Assembly (NCBI GenBank): GCA_950295325.1
Contig: OX485807.1
Location: 38,222,440-38,286,439, forward strand
Source of the DNA: Polytrichum commune
Lineage: Eukaryota > Streptophyta > Polytrichopsida > Polytrichales > Polytrichaceae
DNA length: 64,000 bases
Direction: 5' to 3'
Shown: positions 33,127 to 46,556 of the stretch, piece after piece
Layout of the letters: each line of letters begins with the position of its first letter
Numbering within the stretch: position 1 is the stretch's first letter
Notes under the pieces: generated by a model
What the model saw: the letters and a program-made list of their open reading frames with translations, nothing else
Databases searched by the model: none
Told to the model about the DNA's origin: nothing
Translations under genes and position numbers: made by a program

Positions 33127-33454
33127 TATGGTTATACATACTGGTGGCTGGGAAAATTAGAGGACCGGCTGAGCCGGTGATCTAATAGTAAACCTAGTGG
33201 TGAAGTATAGTAGACACAAACCTTACATACATAGACTTCACGTACCGGATACGTATTCCGGACCAGCACTTTAACAAGGGAGTGCGTGGGTGCCCGGGAA
33301 ATTCAGATGACCGGTTCAACCGGTGATATAGTAGTTGAGTACAGTATACCCAATTTCCAAACAATATACACATAGAGCATACGGAGGAGCACATTAGTTA
33401 TGAAGTGCAGCGATTTTGGTGGCCGGGAAAATCAGAGGACCGGCTGAACCGGTG

Positions 33455-34762
33455 ACCTCCCCCCTGGCAGGCCCGGCAGCCTTTTTGGCCCTGTGGCCGC
33501 GCAGCGCCTCTCTCCCTCTTTCTTTTTTCCCCTGTTTGTCTTCTCTCTTCATCAGCGTCTTCCGATGCTTCTGTTGGCTTCCTTCCCCGCCCTTCCCCCT
33601 TCCCATTGCTCGCATTGGGATCGATTTGGTGCGGTGAGCAATTCCTCCATGGCACCGCCGCATCGGAGCCCGCGACACCATCGCCCACTGCTGCTCGGCG
33701 GCCCGTAGCACGCAGCCCAAACATTTTGCACTAATTTTGGCTGGCTGGCTGGCTGGCTCGCTCGGGAGGCAGAGAGTTCTGCCTGGTCCGCGCGCATCGA
33801 TATCGAATGATTGGTAGGGGAGCAGCCATCATGTCGTTACGCATCGTCCAGGATGGGTGACGGAGCTTCGGGCGCCGCTTCTCTGGCTCCTGGAAGCAGG
33901 AAGTAGGAATGAGTGTGTGGGACGGGATCACTGAGGCGGTGAGGGGAGTGATGTGAGTAAGCCCAGGGGGTGTGGTGGTTTCACTTACGAGAATGTTAAA
34001 AGGAAAATCGGGGGGAGGGAGTGTGCATCGCGATGCGGTGCGGGGGAAGAGAGTGAAGGTGTAGGTTGCGAGTGTGAATAGGAGGAGGAGGAGGCGGCGG
34101 CGGCAGGACGTTGACTTGGACGGCATTGGAAGGGAGAGAGTTTGTTGTGGTTACAGAGTTGTTTATTTCTTCTCTATGAGGGCGTGCTCTGTTCAGATCG
34201 ATGAACGTACCGGAAATAGTACCGTATTGGAGTGCAAGAGTGGAGGAGGGAAATGTACGTTGAGCATTATTGCCATCTCTCGTTATCGGCTCCTCTTCAT
34301 TCATTCGTCCCCCTCCCTTACCTAAGAGAGATTTATTGCCCCCGGATGAGAGCTGCAATGAATCCGAAGGAGGTCCACAACATTGGATAGCGATTTTTTG
34401 TATGCAACAAACATGTAGACCGCGGGCTTCTTACATTCAATGTCAGTATCTGTAGATGCATGGCTTTTCAATTTCTGTTGCGGCAGGGCTGAAGTCCTGT
34501 TGTTCGCATTTCATCAAGCTCGTCAACATTGTTGACCTATTACTTGGCATTGCATGATTTGTTCCAGCGAACTGGAGTGCTCTAGCCCGGGGTTCTTGAT
34601 GCGTCTCTCTCTCCAGGTCATTGCTGTTGCCATCATTACGCCTGATCCCTGCGTTTTTGCTGGCCCTTGATCTGGTGGCGTTTGTTCCACATTGGAACAT
34701 CCTCTCTGTAGCTTCGTATTATCATCATCATCAATTCATGCCACATTGTAGCAGGATACACG
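33455..34762 (+). promoter_or_regulatory. GC-rich promoter and 5' leader of the kinesin gene
   Basis: Abrupt shift to GC-rich, CpG-containing sequence directly after the last array unit. Pyrimidine-rich stretches follow (33505-33605), then a (GGCT)n repeat at 33739-33759 and a GGAGGAGGAGGAGGCGGCGG run near 34080. It probably holds the transcription start and a leader, possibly with an intron (acceptor-like TCTCTCTCTCCAG near 34617). Open frames here on both strands have no domain and are products of the base composition. Confidence 0.45.
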
Positions 34763-37700
34763 ATGGCGTCGAGTTCCTCAAAGCCGCGGACTAGCTCGCC
34801 TTTTCGCTTTAGGAAGGCACCTTCAGTTAATCAAACCAAAACCTCACCTTCCTCCTCTGGCTCTCAAACTCCCACTTCTGCATCCAAGACCATTGCATTT
34901 GTGGGAAGATCTCTAACTCCCAGCCGAGGAAGAAACAACATCCCTGCACCCCCAAGTATAACGCCTCCGCCCAAATTCCGCCATAGTTCTGCATCTTCTG
35001 TCTCAGCTGGAAGCCCTCGCACTCCAACATCCGCAAGAGAGGACTTCCTCAACCGAGCAAAGGAAAATGTCTCTGTCACCGTTAGGTTTCGTCCTCTCAG
35101 GTAAAAACTCTTATCACTGTATACTCTCTTCCTCTCTCTCACTCTCTTATGTTTCTGATGTTGCTGTATGTAACCTATCATTTTTCCCGCTTAATCTCTC
35201 TAAAATGTTTCTTTCTTGTCCATACCGCATTGCAAATCAATTGCACATAGTTATTGTATCCTGTTAAATAAACTGTTTTCCTGCACATCAGCTGGATCCA
35301 TAGGTCTTCTTCTCTTAGCAATTTAGTAGCAGTATTCTCCTTCTCGTGCTTACCATTACGTGTACTTTCTACGATCTGAGACAAGGAGATGGATTTTGAG
35401 GGGTCTTTAGCTTTAAAATCATCGTTGTAACCCCCTATGCTCATTGGAGCTTATTAAAAGAGTCTCCTGTCACTAACATTGATTGACAGAGGCTGATGCT
35501 TTTCACACGTGGAAAGCATCATCCGAGTAATATTCTCGTCCTTGTTCTCAGCCTTTGGCTACCTTTAGACAAGTTAAATTCATTCTGGCGGGTCTGTATA
35601 GATTCGAGGTTCCTCCGGCACACCAATAATCTATTTTTCGTTGTTTTCCTTTCTTGAACCCCGTAGAATGCTTTCTTGTTAAAGAGTTTCCGAGCTCCAG
35701 TAGTTGCTGTCCGCGAAGTTCCCACAACTTTGAGGAGAATCAGGAATTTATTGATGAGTTCAGTGATTTGCATTATTCACTGTGGATTCACTATGCAAAT
35801 GGGCAAGGTCTATGTGGGAGTCCTTGGTGGACTTTCTTAGCTTACAGTGAACAATTTTTTTTCAGGAGCATGTGATGTTGAACCCAAGCTGACCTCTTAA
35901 GTCAAACCGTGGTTGAGGATATAATATAACATCGCCAGTTAATTGTACTCGAGTATCCAGCCTGTGTTACTGCTGCTTTCTCGAGTTGCTTCTGCAAATG
36001 CAACATAGATGCAAAAAAGTCGTGATACATTCTTGTGTCTAGATCTATATCTGTTATCAGAATTTAATGTCCATCCATTGGCCCAAAGTGCAATGTCTTG
36101 TTGAGCGTCTTGTAGCTTAGCAACTGCAAAGCTAAATTTTAGCTAGTAACTGTTAGCACTCAATCTTCTTGAACTCTTGAAACCTGCACTTCTTTCTATG
36201 AAATCATTTTTTATTTATAGAGTGTTCTGCATTCACTTAGACTGGGTGCTTATTATCCTGGACTCTGGAACATCGGTTCTTTATGAATATTTGACCACAG
36301 GATTTAGTAGCTGAAGACTTTGTTACGACTTTCACTCTTTGACCTTTTTGGTAGCATCTATATGCTTACACCAATCTGTGCACATAGGTCATAAATGCCA
36401 CAACAATGATATAGAGTCTTCAGTTCGAGAGGTCTCCTAGGACTTGCTAGCAACTTACATTGTACTCAAATGTAGGGCTAGAAGACTCTAAATCACTGAC
36501 AAGTGTTCACAATACTTATGTAAAGTTATACTAAATTGAAATTGGTGAGGGTGTAATAATTATCTTCACAATTCATAAGAAATTTTTAAGTGGACCTTTC
36601 TGAATATGTTAGAAAAGATTGCTTGAGAAGCTTTCGGTGGTTGCATAAATGTGGTCAAGGTGCTTAATTTTCTGGGTCTCGCTACCAAAGGATGGTGTTA
36701 GGGACAGTCAAGGTCCAACGATTAGGACTAAATTTGATAGTAGGTCCTCAGGAAGGAGGATAAACTGGAAGTAATTTGAAGAATGTGAGGAGAATACCAT
36801 AAATAAAAAATCTAAGGTGCCTGAAGTTTCTTGCAGTATTGACAAAATCTTTGCAACAAAGGATGACTAGAGGCAAAAGGCCAATGAAGGTATCTTCTGT
36901 TCCGAGGGTGCACTGGTCTCTAGAAGTCATCCACACATAGTCCTCCTTAACCAGTTAAGATCTCATTGGCAAATTGTCACGAGCAATGAAATTTATATGT
37001 GTTAAAATGTGGTTCGTGAGGTTCACTGTGCTGCTCCTATAGAAGGATTCAGTGGTGGTGTAGCTTGCAATAATTGCACGTAGCACACATGCCAAATCCT
37101 ATGACAGTTGAGTGGGCTTGGTGTATTTCCTAGATTCTAACTAGTTCCTACGTAAGAACATGTGGTGTATTAGATCCATTCCAACTCATTTTTAAATGCA
37201 GATTATTTTTGATAAAAGTGAGCTGACAGCAATTCATGCACTTTAGGTGTTGTGTTTACTGGAATGTAAGTAGTGGGAGTTTCTTCTTGTATATGCAGTC
37301 AAAGGGAGATCCAAAGAGGCGATGAAGTTGCATGGTATGCTGATGGGGACACCACAGTGAGAAGCGAATTAAATCCATCAACTGCCTATGCTTTTGGTAC
37401 TCTCACTACCTTCAGGTTATGTATGTTGACAGAATTGAAAGATAGAACATTTGGGAAATATAAAAGCATAGAGTGTTTCTTTTATCTTGGAAGGGATAGA
37501 ATTAATGTACATGTACTGAGTGGCATTTAGGCAGTGCAGTTTGGCTCACTTTTCTGTAAACACGATCTCTAGATGTTTTGTGTACAGATTTGTTACCACA
37601 AAAAAGATGTTCACTAATTTCTGAGTTGGTCTTGGGAAGGGAAGATAGAGTGTTTGGGCCTGCGACAACCACTCGAGGAGTTTATGATGCAGCAGCTCAA

Positions 37701-40700
37701 CATGTGGTCAGTGGAGCTATGGAAGGTGTTAATGGTAAGTTTTCATTTTCTTCTATTTGTGGTGGGCAATGCTAAGAGATATGTACTGATTAGAGCTACC
37801 TGGGTCCATCAGTGACTTTATTACACAAAGCTGCATCTAGAGGGGTTCTGTCCAGGAACTGAGAAACTTTTTGCAAGTTGTGAAGCTAGAAGTTTTGATC
37901 TTCTTATTGTTACTACAGAGGGCCTTGGTGGCTGTACTATTATGGCTGTAGGTACAACTGGACTAAAGGAATTTCATTGGTGTATAGACCGAGTTTCTCT
38001 TATTAGACATGCTTCTATACATGTGCTGACCTAGGAAAAGTAATGGGTTTGTGCGTTCCATAACATGGCCTTTGGAATATCTAGAGTTTGCAAGACTTGG
38101 CTTTGCAAATTTTGCTCTTGGGGACATGATTTCTTTAGACATAATTTCTGCTATAACAAGAATCTCTTTGTTGTGGGCTACAGGAACAGTCTTTGCTTAT
38201 GGTGTCACCAGCAGTGGAAAGACGCACACCATGCATGTAAGCTGGGGGTTTCAACTACTAAGAAGCTGTAGATTAAGATTTAAATTCTTAGGTTATTTGT
38301 CATTGTCATTGATATATATGGAGTCCTGGATAGCACTTTTCTGCTCTGCATCACCTCTGCTGTATGTTTTTATTGCATGTGATTTCCTTGTAATCTCTAA
38401 TATACTGTAATGCAACAATGAGACACCTTCATTGCCCAAAAATTGAAGTCTGGGCTCTGGTCTCCAGTGATTCTAATAACATAGCTGGAGAGTGTCATTT
38501 GAAACTTTGCTTGTGAAATCATGTTAACTTAATTTCTTGTGAATCTTGTGATAATAGGGTGATCAAAAATCACCAGGTATCATCCCCTTGGCAGTCAAAG
38601 ATGTATTCAGCATTATTCAGGAGGTGAGACCTTGTGCTTGTGCTTTTAGTTGTAGTTAGTAACAAGGAGTGCTGTTTATATTTCAATCTTTGCAAGGACA
38701 TAATAGAACTTGAGAGTAGAATAAATGTCTGGGGAGCATGAGCCCTTCTTCACAGTTATTTGAGTGGATTGTATGATATAATGAAGGAAGATACTGAAGC
38801 ATGTAATCAATGGATGTGCAATAGACCCCAAGTCGTGAGTTTCTACTTCGAGTTTCCTACCTTGAGATCTATAATGAGGTACTTATCTAACCGTAAATAT
38901 TAGGTTGTGTTGTTTACATTGTGCCTTTGAGCTCTCCTTATTTGATCCTTTGGGGGTCTGACACCAAAGTTAACAAATAAATGACACATCATCTAAAGTA
39001 AAGTAATTACCACTCTTTAGACATGGGTCACTAACTCCATGAAGGATGCTTCAATCGTAGGCTCTTTGGAATCTTCACTTTCCAGAGAAACTCAGAATTT
39101 CAGGTTACATTCAGCCCAGCATTTATGACCACACTCTCTAGTTGATTTGTTTTGGTATATCTGGTTACAGGTCATCAATGATCTTTTGGACCCTATCGGG
39201 CAGAACCTGCGTGTGAGGGAGGATACACAGGTACTTAGAAGTTTTTCTGACCTTACATCCAAGCATCCTCTAGTTCATGCTGTTTTGTGCCATGCTTCAT
39301 GTACCGAAGTGAATACTTCATATGAAGTGAAGAAAAATCTGATCATGTCTATGGGCGTGGTAACAGTCAGGCACATATGTTGAGGGCATAAAGGAGGAGG
39401 TGGTGTTGTCACCTGCCCATGCCCTCTCTCTTATTGCTGCTGGTGAAGGTACTTCATTCTACTCTTGACCTGCGGCTTCCTTGGTCAATGTTCTACTTGG
39501 TAGCTCTGAAGATTTTTTGAATGGGCGTTAAGAGTAAGGGTTGTGAGATGCACTTATGTGGTCTTTACAATTGCATATTTACAACCATGAAAGGTACTTT
39601 ATCTGTGTAATAATGCTTATTTAATCAATCTAGTTTGAGGAGGATAATGCAAAGTCAAGTGGCTATGGTACCACATGCCATTTCTCGGGTTTGATGAGTG
39701 TTGCATGATGGATGTTGTTTTGACACTTGATACATTTAATATGTGCAGAACATCGACATGTGGGTTCGAACAACTTCAACCTTCTCAGCAGCAGAAGTCA
39801 TACTATCTTTACTCTGGTATGTTTGTTGCATGCAAGGTAATCTTATGCTAAAGCTTTGGCATACTGCCACTCCTGGTGTCATCTACTTAGTTCTTCCATT
39901 TGCTCACGCAGAATATGATTTCATGTAAATTGTCAAAGTACTGAATGTCAGTCTTATCTGTCCTACAAATTATGAGGGGATATATCAGATCTCTAACTCG
40001 TATACCACAACTGCTGACTTTTAGTTCATGGTGTGTGTACAGACTGTTGAGAGCAGCCCAAGATGTGAAGGTTACACAGATGATGATGTCACACTCTCTC
40101 AACTTGTAAGGAACCTCCTACACATTTGAAGGCTCCAGTAAACCAAAATTTTCAGCATGGACATCAATTACTCTTGATTGTGCACCTCAATGGCTTGTAC
40201 TGAAAGAAGAATGTTTATGCTTTTCATGGACATCACCTGCCATTGCCTTTGGATTAATTTTGTTAAACTTGATTCTTATAATTGACTTCTACTATGTTGT
40301 TTTCAAATATGTATTTAACCAGTGGCAAAGTCCAAGTGGAAACAAAGCACTTTTGGATGTTGAAATAGTGGTGGCTGGGTATGTGAGTACTGTGCAGAAT
40401 TTGATCGATCTTGCAGGTTCTGAGAGTTCAAAGACTGAAACAACTGGACTACGTAGAAAGGAAGGATCATACATCAATAAGAGTTTGTTAACTCTTGGCA
40501 CAGTAAGACCAACCCTCTGTGACTTTGGCCTCCAAATAAAAAGTTGAAATGTCTCTGTAACTTGTTAAACAACCCTTCTCTATTCAGATGGACTAGGAAA
40601 GGAATGGTGTCTTGATTCTCTAGAGGAGAAAATATATGCTTTCAACCAAGCACTGCTTTGAGTATCGGTTCTATTTGATCATGGATAATTGACTGGCAGG

Positions 40701-43700
40701 TTATTGCGAAGTTAAGTGATGGGAAGGCATCCCATATTCCATATCGAGACTCTAAACTCACCAGACTTTTGCAATCCTCTCTGAGTGGCCATGGGCGGAT
40801 ATCAGTGAGATTCTTTGCTCTCTTCTTTAATGATGTTTGTGCACAATTGTTGTTCTACCTGGGAATCAAATGACAGTTTCATGGCATTTGATTCCCAGAT
40901 AGAACAACAATTGTCTTCTATCTTCATTTTTGTGTCATGGTGATCACATCTTCATTGACAGATCTGTTCAATATCAGAGAGATGAAGTGTGTTTGCTAAA
41001 CTTTGAGCCTCTCGATATGCAGTTGATATGCACAATCACTCCAGCAACCAGCAACAATGAGGAGACACACAACACTCTCAAGTTTGCACACAGAGCAAAG
41101 CGGATTGAAATTCATGCTGCCTCTAATAGGGTACAGACTATCTTCTGTGGTGGAGGTCTACTGGATTTCATTTTAGTATCGAGGTTGAATTTTTTGGCAG
41201 TAATCTTGTGTTGCTACGAGATGCTGTTGCCTTGCGTGGGTTTGTGGAGAGATTTAGTGTCTTATTTTCGTCTTGAGTTTCTTTTCAGAATGAAAGCTGA
41301 GTCTATCTCCTTCACCAAATGTGAAGATCAAGAGATCTTCTCTGAAACATAGGATGTTACTTAGCAGCACAATAAGCCACCTGTTCCCATTTTGTTGAAC
41401 CAGCTGGATTTGAAGCCTGCCTGTTTGTTTTACAGATTCTGGATGAGAAATCCTTGATCAAGAAATACCAAAAGGAGATTACAAGTTTGAAGACAGAGTT
41501 GGAACAACTGAAGCGTGGTATTATGGAGCAGCCCTATGTTGTGAAGGAAAACAGTGAAGACCTAGCTCATCTGCGGCAACAGGTACATGAGCATCTTCAC
41601 CTTGTCTTTGTATCTCACCCTGCATAAATGGATTTCTAACATGCTAGATAATTTTTGCATATTTAAGTGCATGCGCATTTAATGTGGCCATTATTGGGGT
41701 TTGCTCTTACTTGGGTGGCAGTTGGAGGCTGGACAAGTTAAAATGCAGTCACGGCTGGAAGAAGAAGAGCAAGCCAAGGCGGCCCTTATGGGAAGAATTC
41801 AACGACTCACAAAGCTTATTCTGGTGTCTACCAAAAATACTATTCCACCTGCACCAATTCCTGAGACTTCCAATCACCGAAGAAGGCACTCATTTGGTGA
41901 AGAAGAGGTGCTTTCATGTTCAACACTATAGATGGACTTTTGGCTCAAACCACATCATATTCTGGTTTTAGAAAGTTGTGTGCTTGGTATCTGTTCCTGG
42001 GGCTTTTGTAATGCTGATGCTTTCCCTGCTTACTCCATAATTGTAAGGTGTTCTCTGTGTATAAATATTCTGTATCTCATTGGACATTACTGACGTTGGA
42101 ATTACTTCTTGCAGTTGGCTTACTTACCAGACAAGAGGAGGGACTTGATACATGAAGATGATGATGAGGGAGATCAAGGTGGCCCTGACTTTGAAGGAAA
42201 TGGAGACGGGAGGGATAGTTTGGGCACAGAGGATGGTTTGAAGGATGAGAAGAAGGCTATTAAAAAACGTGGCATGTTGGCTTGGTTCAAGCTTCGGGTT
42301 TGACTTCTGAACTTTGTCCTGAAGTCTGATGTGCCATTCATTCCAAAGTAACTTCACTGGTAGGACTGGTAGATTGCACTCGAAAGGTTGGACACTATTA
42401 AAAATGATTCTTCTCCATATGCTACTGAGCCGTTCTTAAGATTATTTACTCAATGACTTTTTTTGAATACTGTCTGCAACACTACTAATCATCTTGCCCC
42501 ACATCTATTTCTGTGGTTGATGTGGCACTTTACTTTTCTTCATGCTAACGGAGTATGCATTGGGTGACAGAAAAACGACTCCTTAAATTTGAGTCCTTCA
42601 GGGAGCTTTGACACCGACAATCTTCCAAATGGAAATGCTGGTGCCATTGTTCCTTATGACCCATCTGTAGATATGAAAGGTGGAACTCGCCGCAAATCTT
42701 TTAGCCGCAGAGTTGATGATTTATCAGCTATTGACTCATTTCCAGAGCCTACACAAGCAGGCGACCTTATTAGTGCAACTGTACGAGGTCGAAGACCACC
42801 TCCAGTGAGTCATACTTCTGATCTTGAATTGGGGTGCATTGCTGGTTGGCTTGAACCTCCAACTTATATGTGCAAGTGTAGCAATTTGGCATATAGTGAG
42901 AATAGTGTGGAGAATTTGGCTTATGCTTGAAATTGGTAGGAATTTGGGTGGCAGCCACTCTTGCCTTGAACTTCCATTTGTGCTTGGAGTCCGGAACTGT
43001 AACTTGAGAACGTTTCACTCTTGAACGTGGAGGGCAAGTTGAAGTTTCACATATAGCTTTGACTGACATGAAAATTTTCTCAACTTGACTGCCTATTTGA
43101 GTCATGGTTACAACGGAGCATTTACAACTGTAAGTCAGTGTTTGGCTATTGCATTATATTGTTTTGGATATTCCAAGTCTTGGATCTAAATATCTCTTTT
43201 TATTACCTGCAGTCAGGGACAACAATGGCAGACCAGATGGATTTGCAGAGGGAGCAGGCCAAGATGCTGGCTGGGGAGGTTGCTTTCTGTACTAGCTCGT
43301 TGAAGCGCCTAACAGAACAATTGGCTAACAATCCCGATGATGTGCAACTTCAAGTGAGTTTTCTGGTCCTAAGGCAGATTCCAAGTATCTGCCAGATGGT
43401 GAAGTTTGCATTGTGTGTTCTAATATCCCCACATTGGTTGTATACCCTAAATGTGGGCTCCAGTTCTTCATACAATTTTTTGGATCATCTTAGTATGAGC
43501 TTTTACAGCGCACTCAAATACGCAGTCCACCAGGTGCATGTGGTTATGTTGGTAGGCTTAATTTACAATAACAGATTTTTTGTATTAGAGCGAACAGATG
43601 TCTGAATCTTGTTATTCATGCAGGCACAAGTGGAGAAATCCAAGGAGGAGATTAATGAAAAGAAGCGACAAATACGAATGCTTGAGCAGCGTATCAAGTC

Positions 43701-46556
43701 TGTAGACACAGCACAGCCCAGTGCTAATGCGTTTGAGTTGTCTCAGGTACGATAATGATGGCAAAGAAGCACAAGATCTACCATTGCAAATCATTAGTAT
43801 GTAGCTGTACATAATTGTCTTCATACACTAACATAAGTATCTGAAGCATATACATTAGTATCATTTCTAATTAAGGACAAGGAGGGTGGTTCTGCAAACC
43901 CCTTGGATCTGCATTGTGAAGTCTTCCTTACTATGGCCTCTCTGTTTGTGCTGATTGATTTTGGTCATTTCAAAAGAAATCTTGGTAGCTTCTTAGAGTA
44001 TTCTATTGAGTGAGGTAAAAAGATTATATTGGACTAAAGTTCTAATGGCCAACATTGCACATTCATTATTCTCTTTCTTACTTGGTCATTGGTGTGGATG
44101 CAGCAAATTGCAAAGCTTACAACTCAACTCAATGAGAAAGCCTTTGATCTTGAGGTCTATATCTGACTTGCTAATCTAGTTGTTTCCTTCTTATACCCTT
44201 TGTACATGCTAAATTTAATGGTTTGTGGATTATGAAACCTCGCCCTTGTGCTTCCATTGGAGTATGTTGGCTTCTTACTAGAAAATGATGTTGGACAGAT
44301 CAAAACTGCAGACAATCGTATACTACAGGAACAATTGGAATCTAAGGTTAGTCGATACTTCTAACACAGGTTCTTGGTCTACCATGGAGTTTTATAGGAT
44401 TTCTTTTCCCTTTTCTTTCCTTATTGCCACATGTAGTGGCTTCACATTATTTTTCTGCTTTTGGTCTTTTGAAGGCATTTTCCTCCGGCAATTCAGCTCT
44501 TTCCTTTTGGTTATTGTGCGTCAAACATCTCATAATGTTTGTGGCAATTTAGCCATCTGTATGTTTCCTAGACATTGGTGTTAGGGGCTCAAATTTCTAG
44601 GAGGTTCGAATAGTGATTGTGGATGCACATGACAGACAGTGGAGATGAATGAGATGCGAGAGCAATTGGAATCACTTCAACAACAGCTCCAAATGTCAAT
44701 GCTGGAGGGGAATGTAGGTCGACATAAACAAGTCAACAGCCTTGTCAACAATCCAGAAGATATGGGGGGATGGTTAAACTGTGGAAGTTTATCTGGAGAG
44801 CTTCGGTATGTTGAACAAAATGGATCAGAGAGTGACAATCGCAACTCGCATGCTACTTCTAAGGATATTGATGACAGTGATGCCTTATTGCAGTCACAGA
44901 TACTGATGCAGGTATGGCCTTGACAAACTCATTATCCTGAGATTGGTGTACACTACTTATCTATTCCTTTCCATACAATCCAAGAATCAAATTCTGCCTC
45001 ATGTTTCTCTGCTCCAGGGTGGCTCATTCTTATGTCTTACTGAATGAGAATGGAGGGTGCAAAGCATGTCCTTTATTTGTGCTGGTCTAATCTTTATTAT
45101 CACCTCTCTGTTTTGTATCATTGTTGTGATTCTAACCAGTGAGGTTTTCTGTTCTTAGTCTGCTGAGATTGAAAATCTGAAGCAAGAGAAGGAGAAGCTT
45201 AAGCTGGAGAAAGACAAGCTAAGGCAAGAGAAGCTTCGCCTGGTTGAGGAGAAAGATGGTCTTCACATTCAGACAGAGAAATTAGCAGAGGAATCAGCAT
45301 ATGCGAAGGAACTAGCTTCGCAAGCTGCAGTGGAACTGAAAAATCTTGCAGAGGAAGTGACCAAACTCTCCTTCCAGAATACAAAGTTACAGAATGACTT
45401 GATGAAGGCGCAGGAGGTTACTTTTCAAAATGCAAAACTTCAAACTGAGTTGACAAAGCTACAAAGTGAACTAAAGAAGGCCCAGGAAACTGCATTTGCA
45501 CTGGCTTCTATGAAATCACAACCTAGTAGTGGGCGATCAAAATTATCAAATGGGGATAATCACACAGACGGAGAGACTACCTTCTCTGGGCGAGGCACTT
45601 TGTCCCGAGCCAATGGTGGCTCAAACAACCTGAATCGTGGAGGAAGTGGAGCAGCTGGTAAGAATGGGAAATCAAACAATACAAATGATGTTGATGGTAA
45701 TGACACCTGGCAGCAGGACCCAGAAGTGGCTATCAATGGGCTGAAGAAAGAGCTAGAAGCAGCCAAAGTGAAGGAGACGACCCTGACAGAGAAGGAGACT
45801 GCACTGCAAAAAAAACTTGAAGGTGCTAAACAGCGAGAAACAAATTTAGAGAATGATCTAGCAAGTATGTGGGTTCTTGTGGCAAAACTGAAAAAAGAGA
45901 AGGAGGCTGCCATGAACCAGTCAGCTAGAACGGATTTTCAGGACTCCTATCAGGAGGAGTTTCGCACAAACGGTGGAGCTGATCAGAGAGTTCAAGACAC
46001 AGTAAAAAACCCAATGCAGCCCTCTAGTAAGCACAGAAACAGCAAAGACATAGACGCACTGACTGAGAAGTTGGCTAAAACTGATATACATGATTCTTTT
46101 GGAAAGAACTTCTGGAGCAATGGGGGCGAGGTTACTACGCTTGACCAAGAAGAGCTTTACTCGGGATATCCAACGAGCTCATTCCAGACACTCACACAAT
46201 CGAATAGTTTTGGTTCGAGCAATCCAGTGCTACTGGATTCCGAACTCGACAGCCATTCAAATCAATCAAACCCATTTCTTGAAAGACACGACAGTAATGG
46301 TGCAGGAGCAAAAGGGGTGAGAGAAGGAATGCGCTCTCTTGAAGAGTTGAAAACATTCATGGAAGAGGAAAGGAGGAGAGGTTCAGAGCTAGGTACTCTA
46401 GTATCCCAGCTTAAGGCAAACCCTGCTCCTTCTGCACCGACAAACCCGTTCTTATCACATCACTTTGCTCAACATAATGGCACGCAGCATACGACTAGTG
46501 ATTTTGAATCAGGAGCATGGCCACCCTTTGAGAGTAGCTCCTTCTACAAGTCATGA
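34763..46556 (+). CDS. KIN7: KIN-7 subfamily (CENP-E-like) kinesin motor protein, 23 exons, 1,358 aa
   Basis: Plus-end-type microtubule motor. Exons: 34763-35100, 37299-37396, 37645-37734, 38184-38236, 38558-38623, 38825-38878, 39171-39230, 39367-39448, 39749-39816, 40043-40105, 40398-40502, 40700-40804, 41023-41130, 41436-41582, 41722-41907, 42115-42297, 42571-42804, 43213-43353, 43624-43746, 44104-44154, 44299-44346, 44636-44911, 45159-46556. All are GT-AG and phases agree (4,077 nt). Ser/Pro-rich head 1-100; motor about 103-430 with VRFRPL, P-loop GVTSSGKT (182-189), [14 protein letters not shown], switch I NLLSSRSH (291-298), switch II DLAGSE (328-333), [26 protein letters not shown]; neck and coiled coil from 431, [12 protein letters not shown]-type block at about 590-602, more coiled coil about 690-800, 895-960 and 1020-1110; low-complexity C-terminus, no RING. 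Exon 8 uses an acceptor adding one Ser before GTYVEG. Intron 1 is 2.2 kb; intron 12 holds a hairpin. Plant KIN-7 motors act in division and in organelle or microtubule organisation; the exact subtype is not settled here. Confidence 0.95.
40843..40914 (+). other. 30-bp near-perfect hairpin in kinesin intron 12
   Basis: Left arm 40843-40872 (ACAATTGTTGTTCTACC... to ...ATCAAATG), loop 40873-40884, right arm 40885-40914. One mismatch in 30 (C opposite A). The fold could feed small-RNA processing or be a tiny foldback insertion. It does not touch the splice sites (intron 40805-41022). Confidence 0.85.

Larger units (their letters stand above)
31945..33460 (+). repeat. Degenerate tandem array with AACCGGTG core, interrupted by MITEs
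   Basis: Core AACCGGTG at 32356, 32503, 32663, 33318 and 33447, with AGCCGGTG at 33172 and a worn copy near 31947. Around each core: GG(C/T)GGC(T/C)GGGAAAAT.AGAGGACCGGCTG before and A(C/T)CTAGTAGTA...ACATACATA after. Spacing is mostly 128-160 bp; the 509-bp gap holds an inserted MITE. A larger A-B unit is repeated (32500-32720 and 33170-33370), each with TTCACGTACC..ATACGTATTC. It ends where the GC-rich kinesin leader begins. Confidence 0.75.

Noticed and set aside
33394-34358. Several 70-130-codon frames on both strands upstream of the kinesin
   Set aside because: GC-rich leader; no domain, no splice logic, overlapping in all frames.
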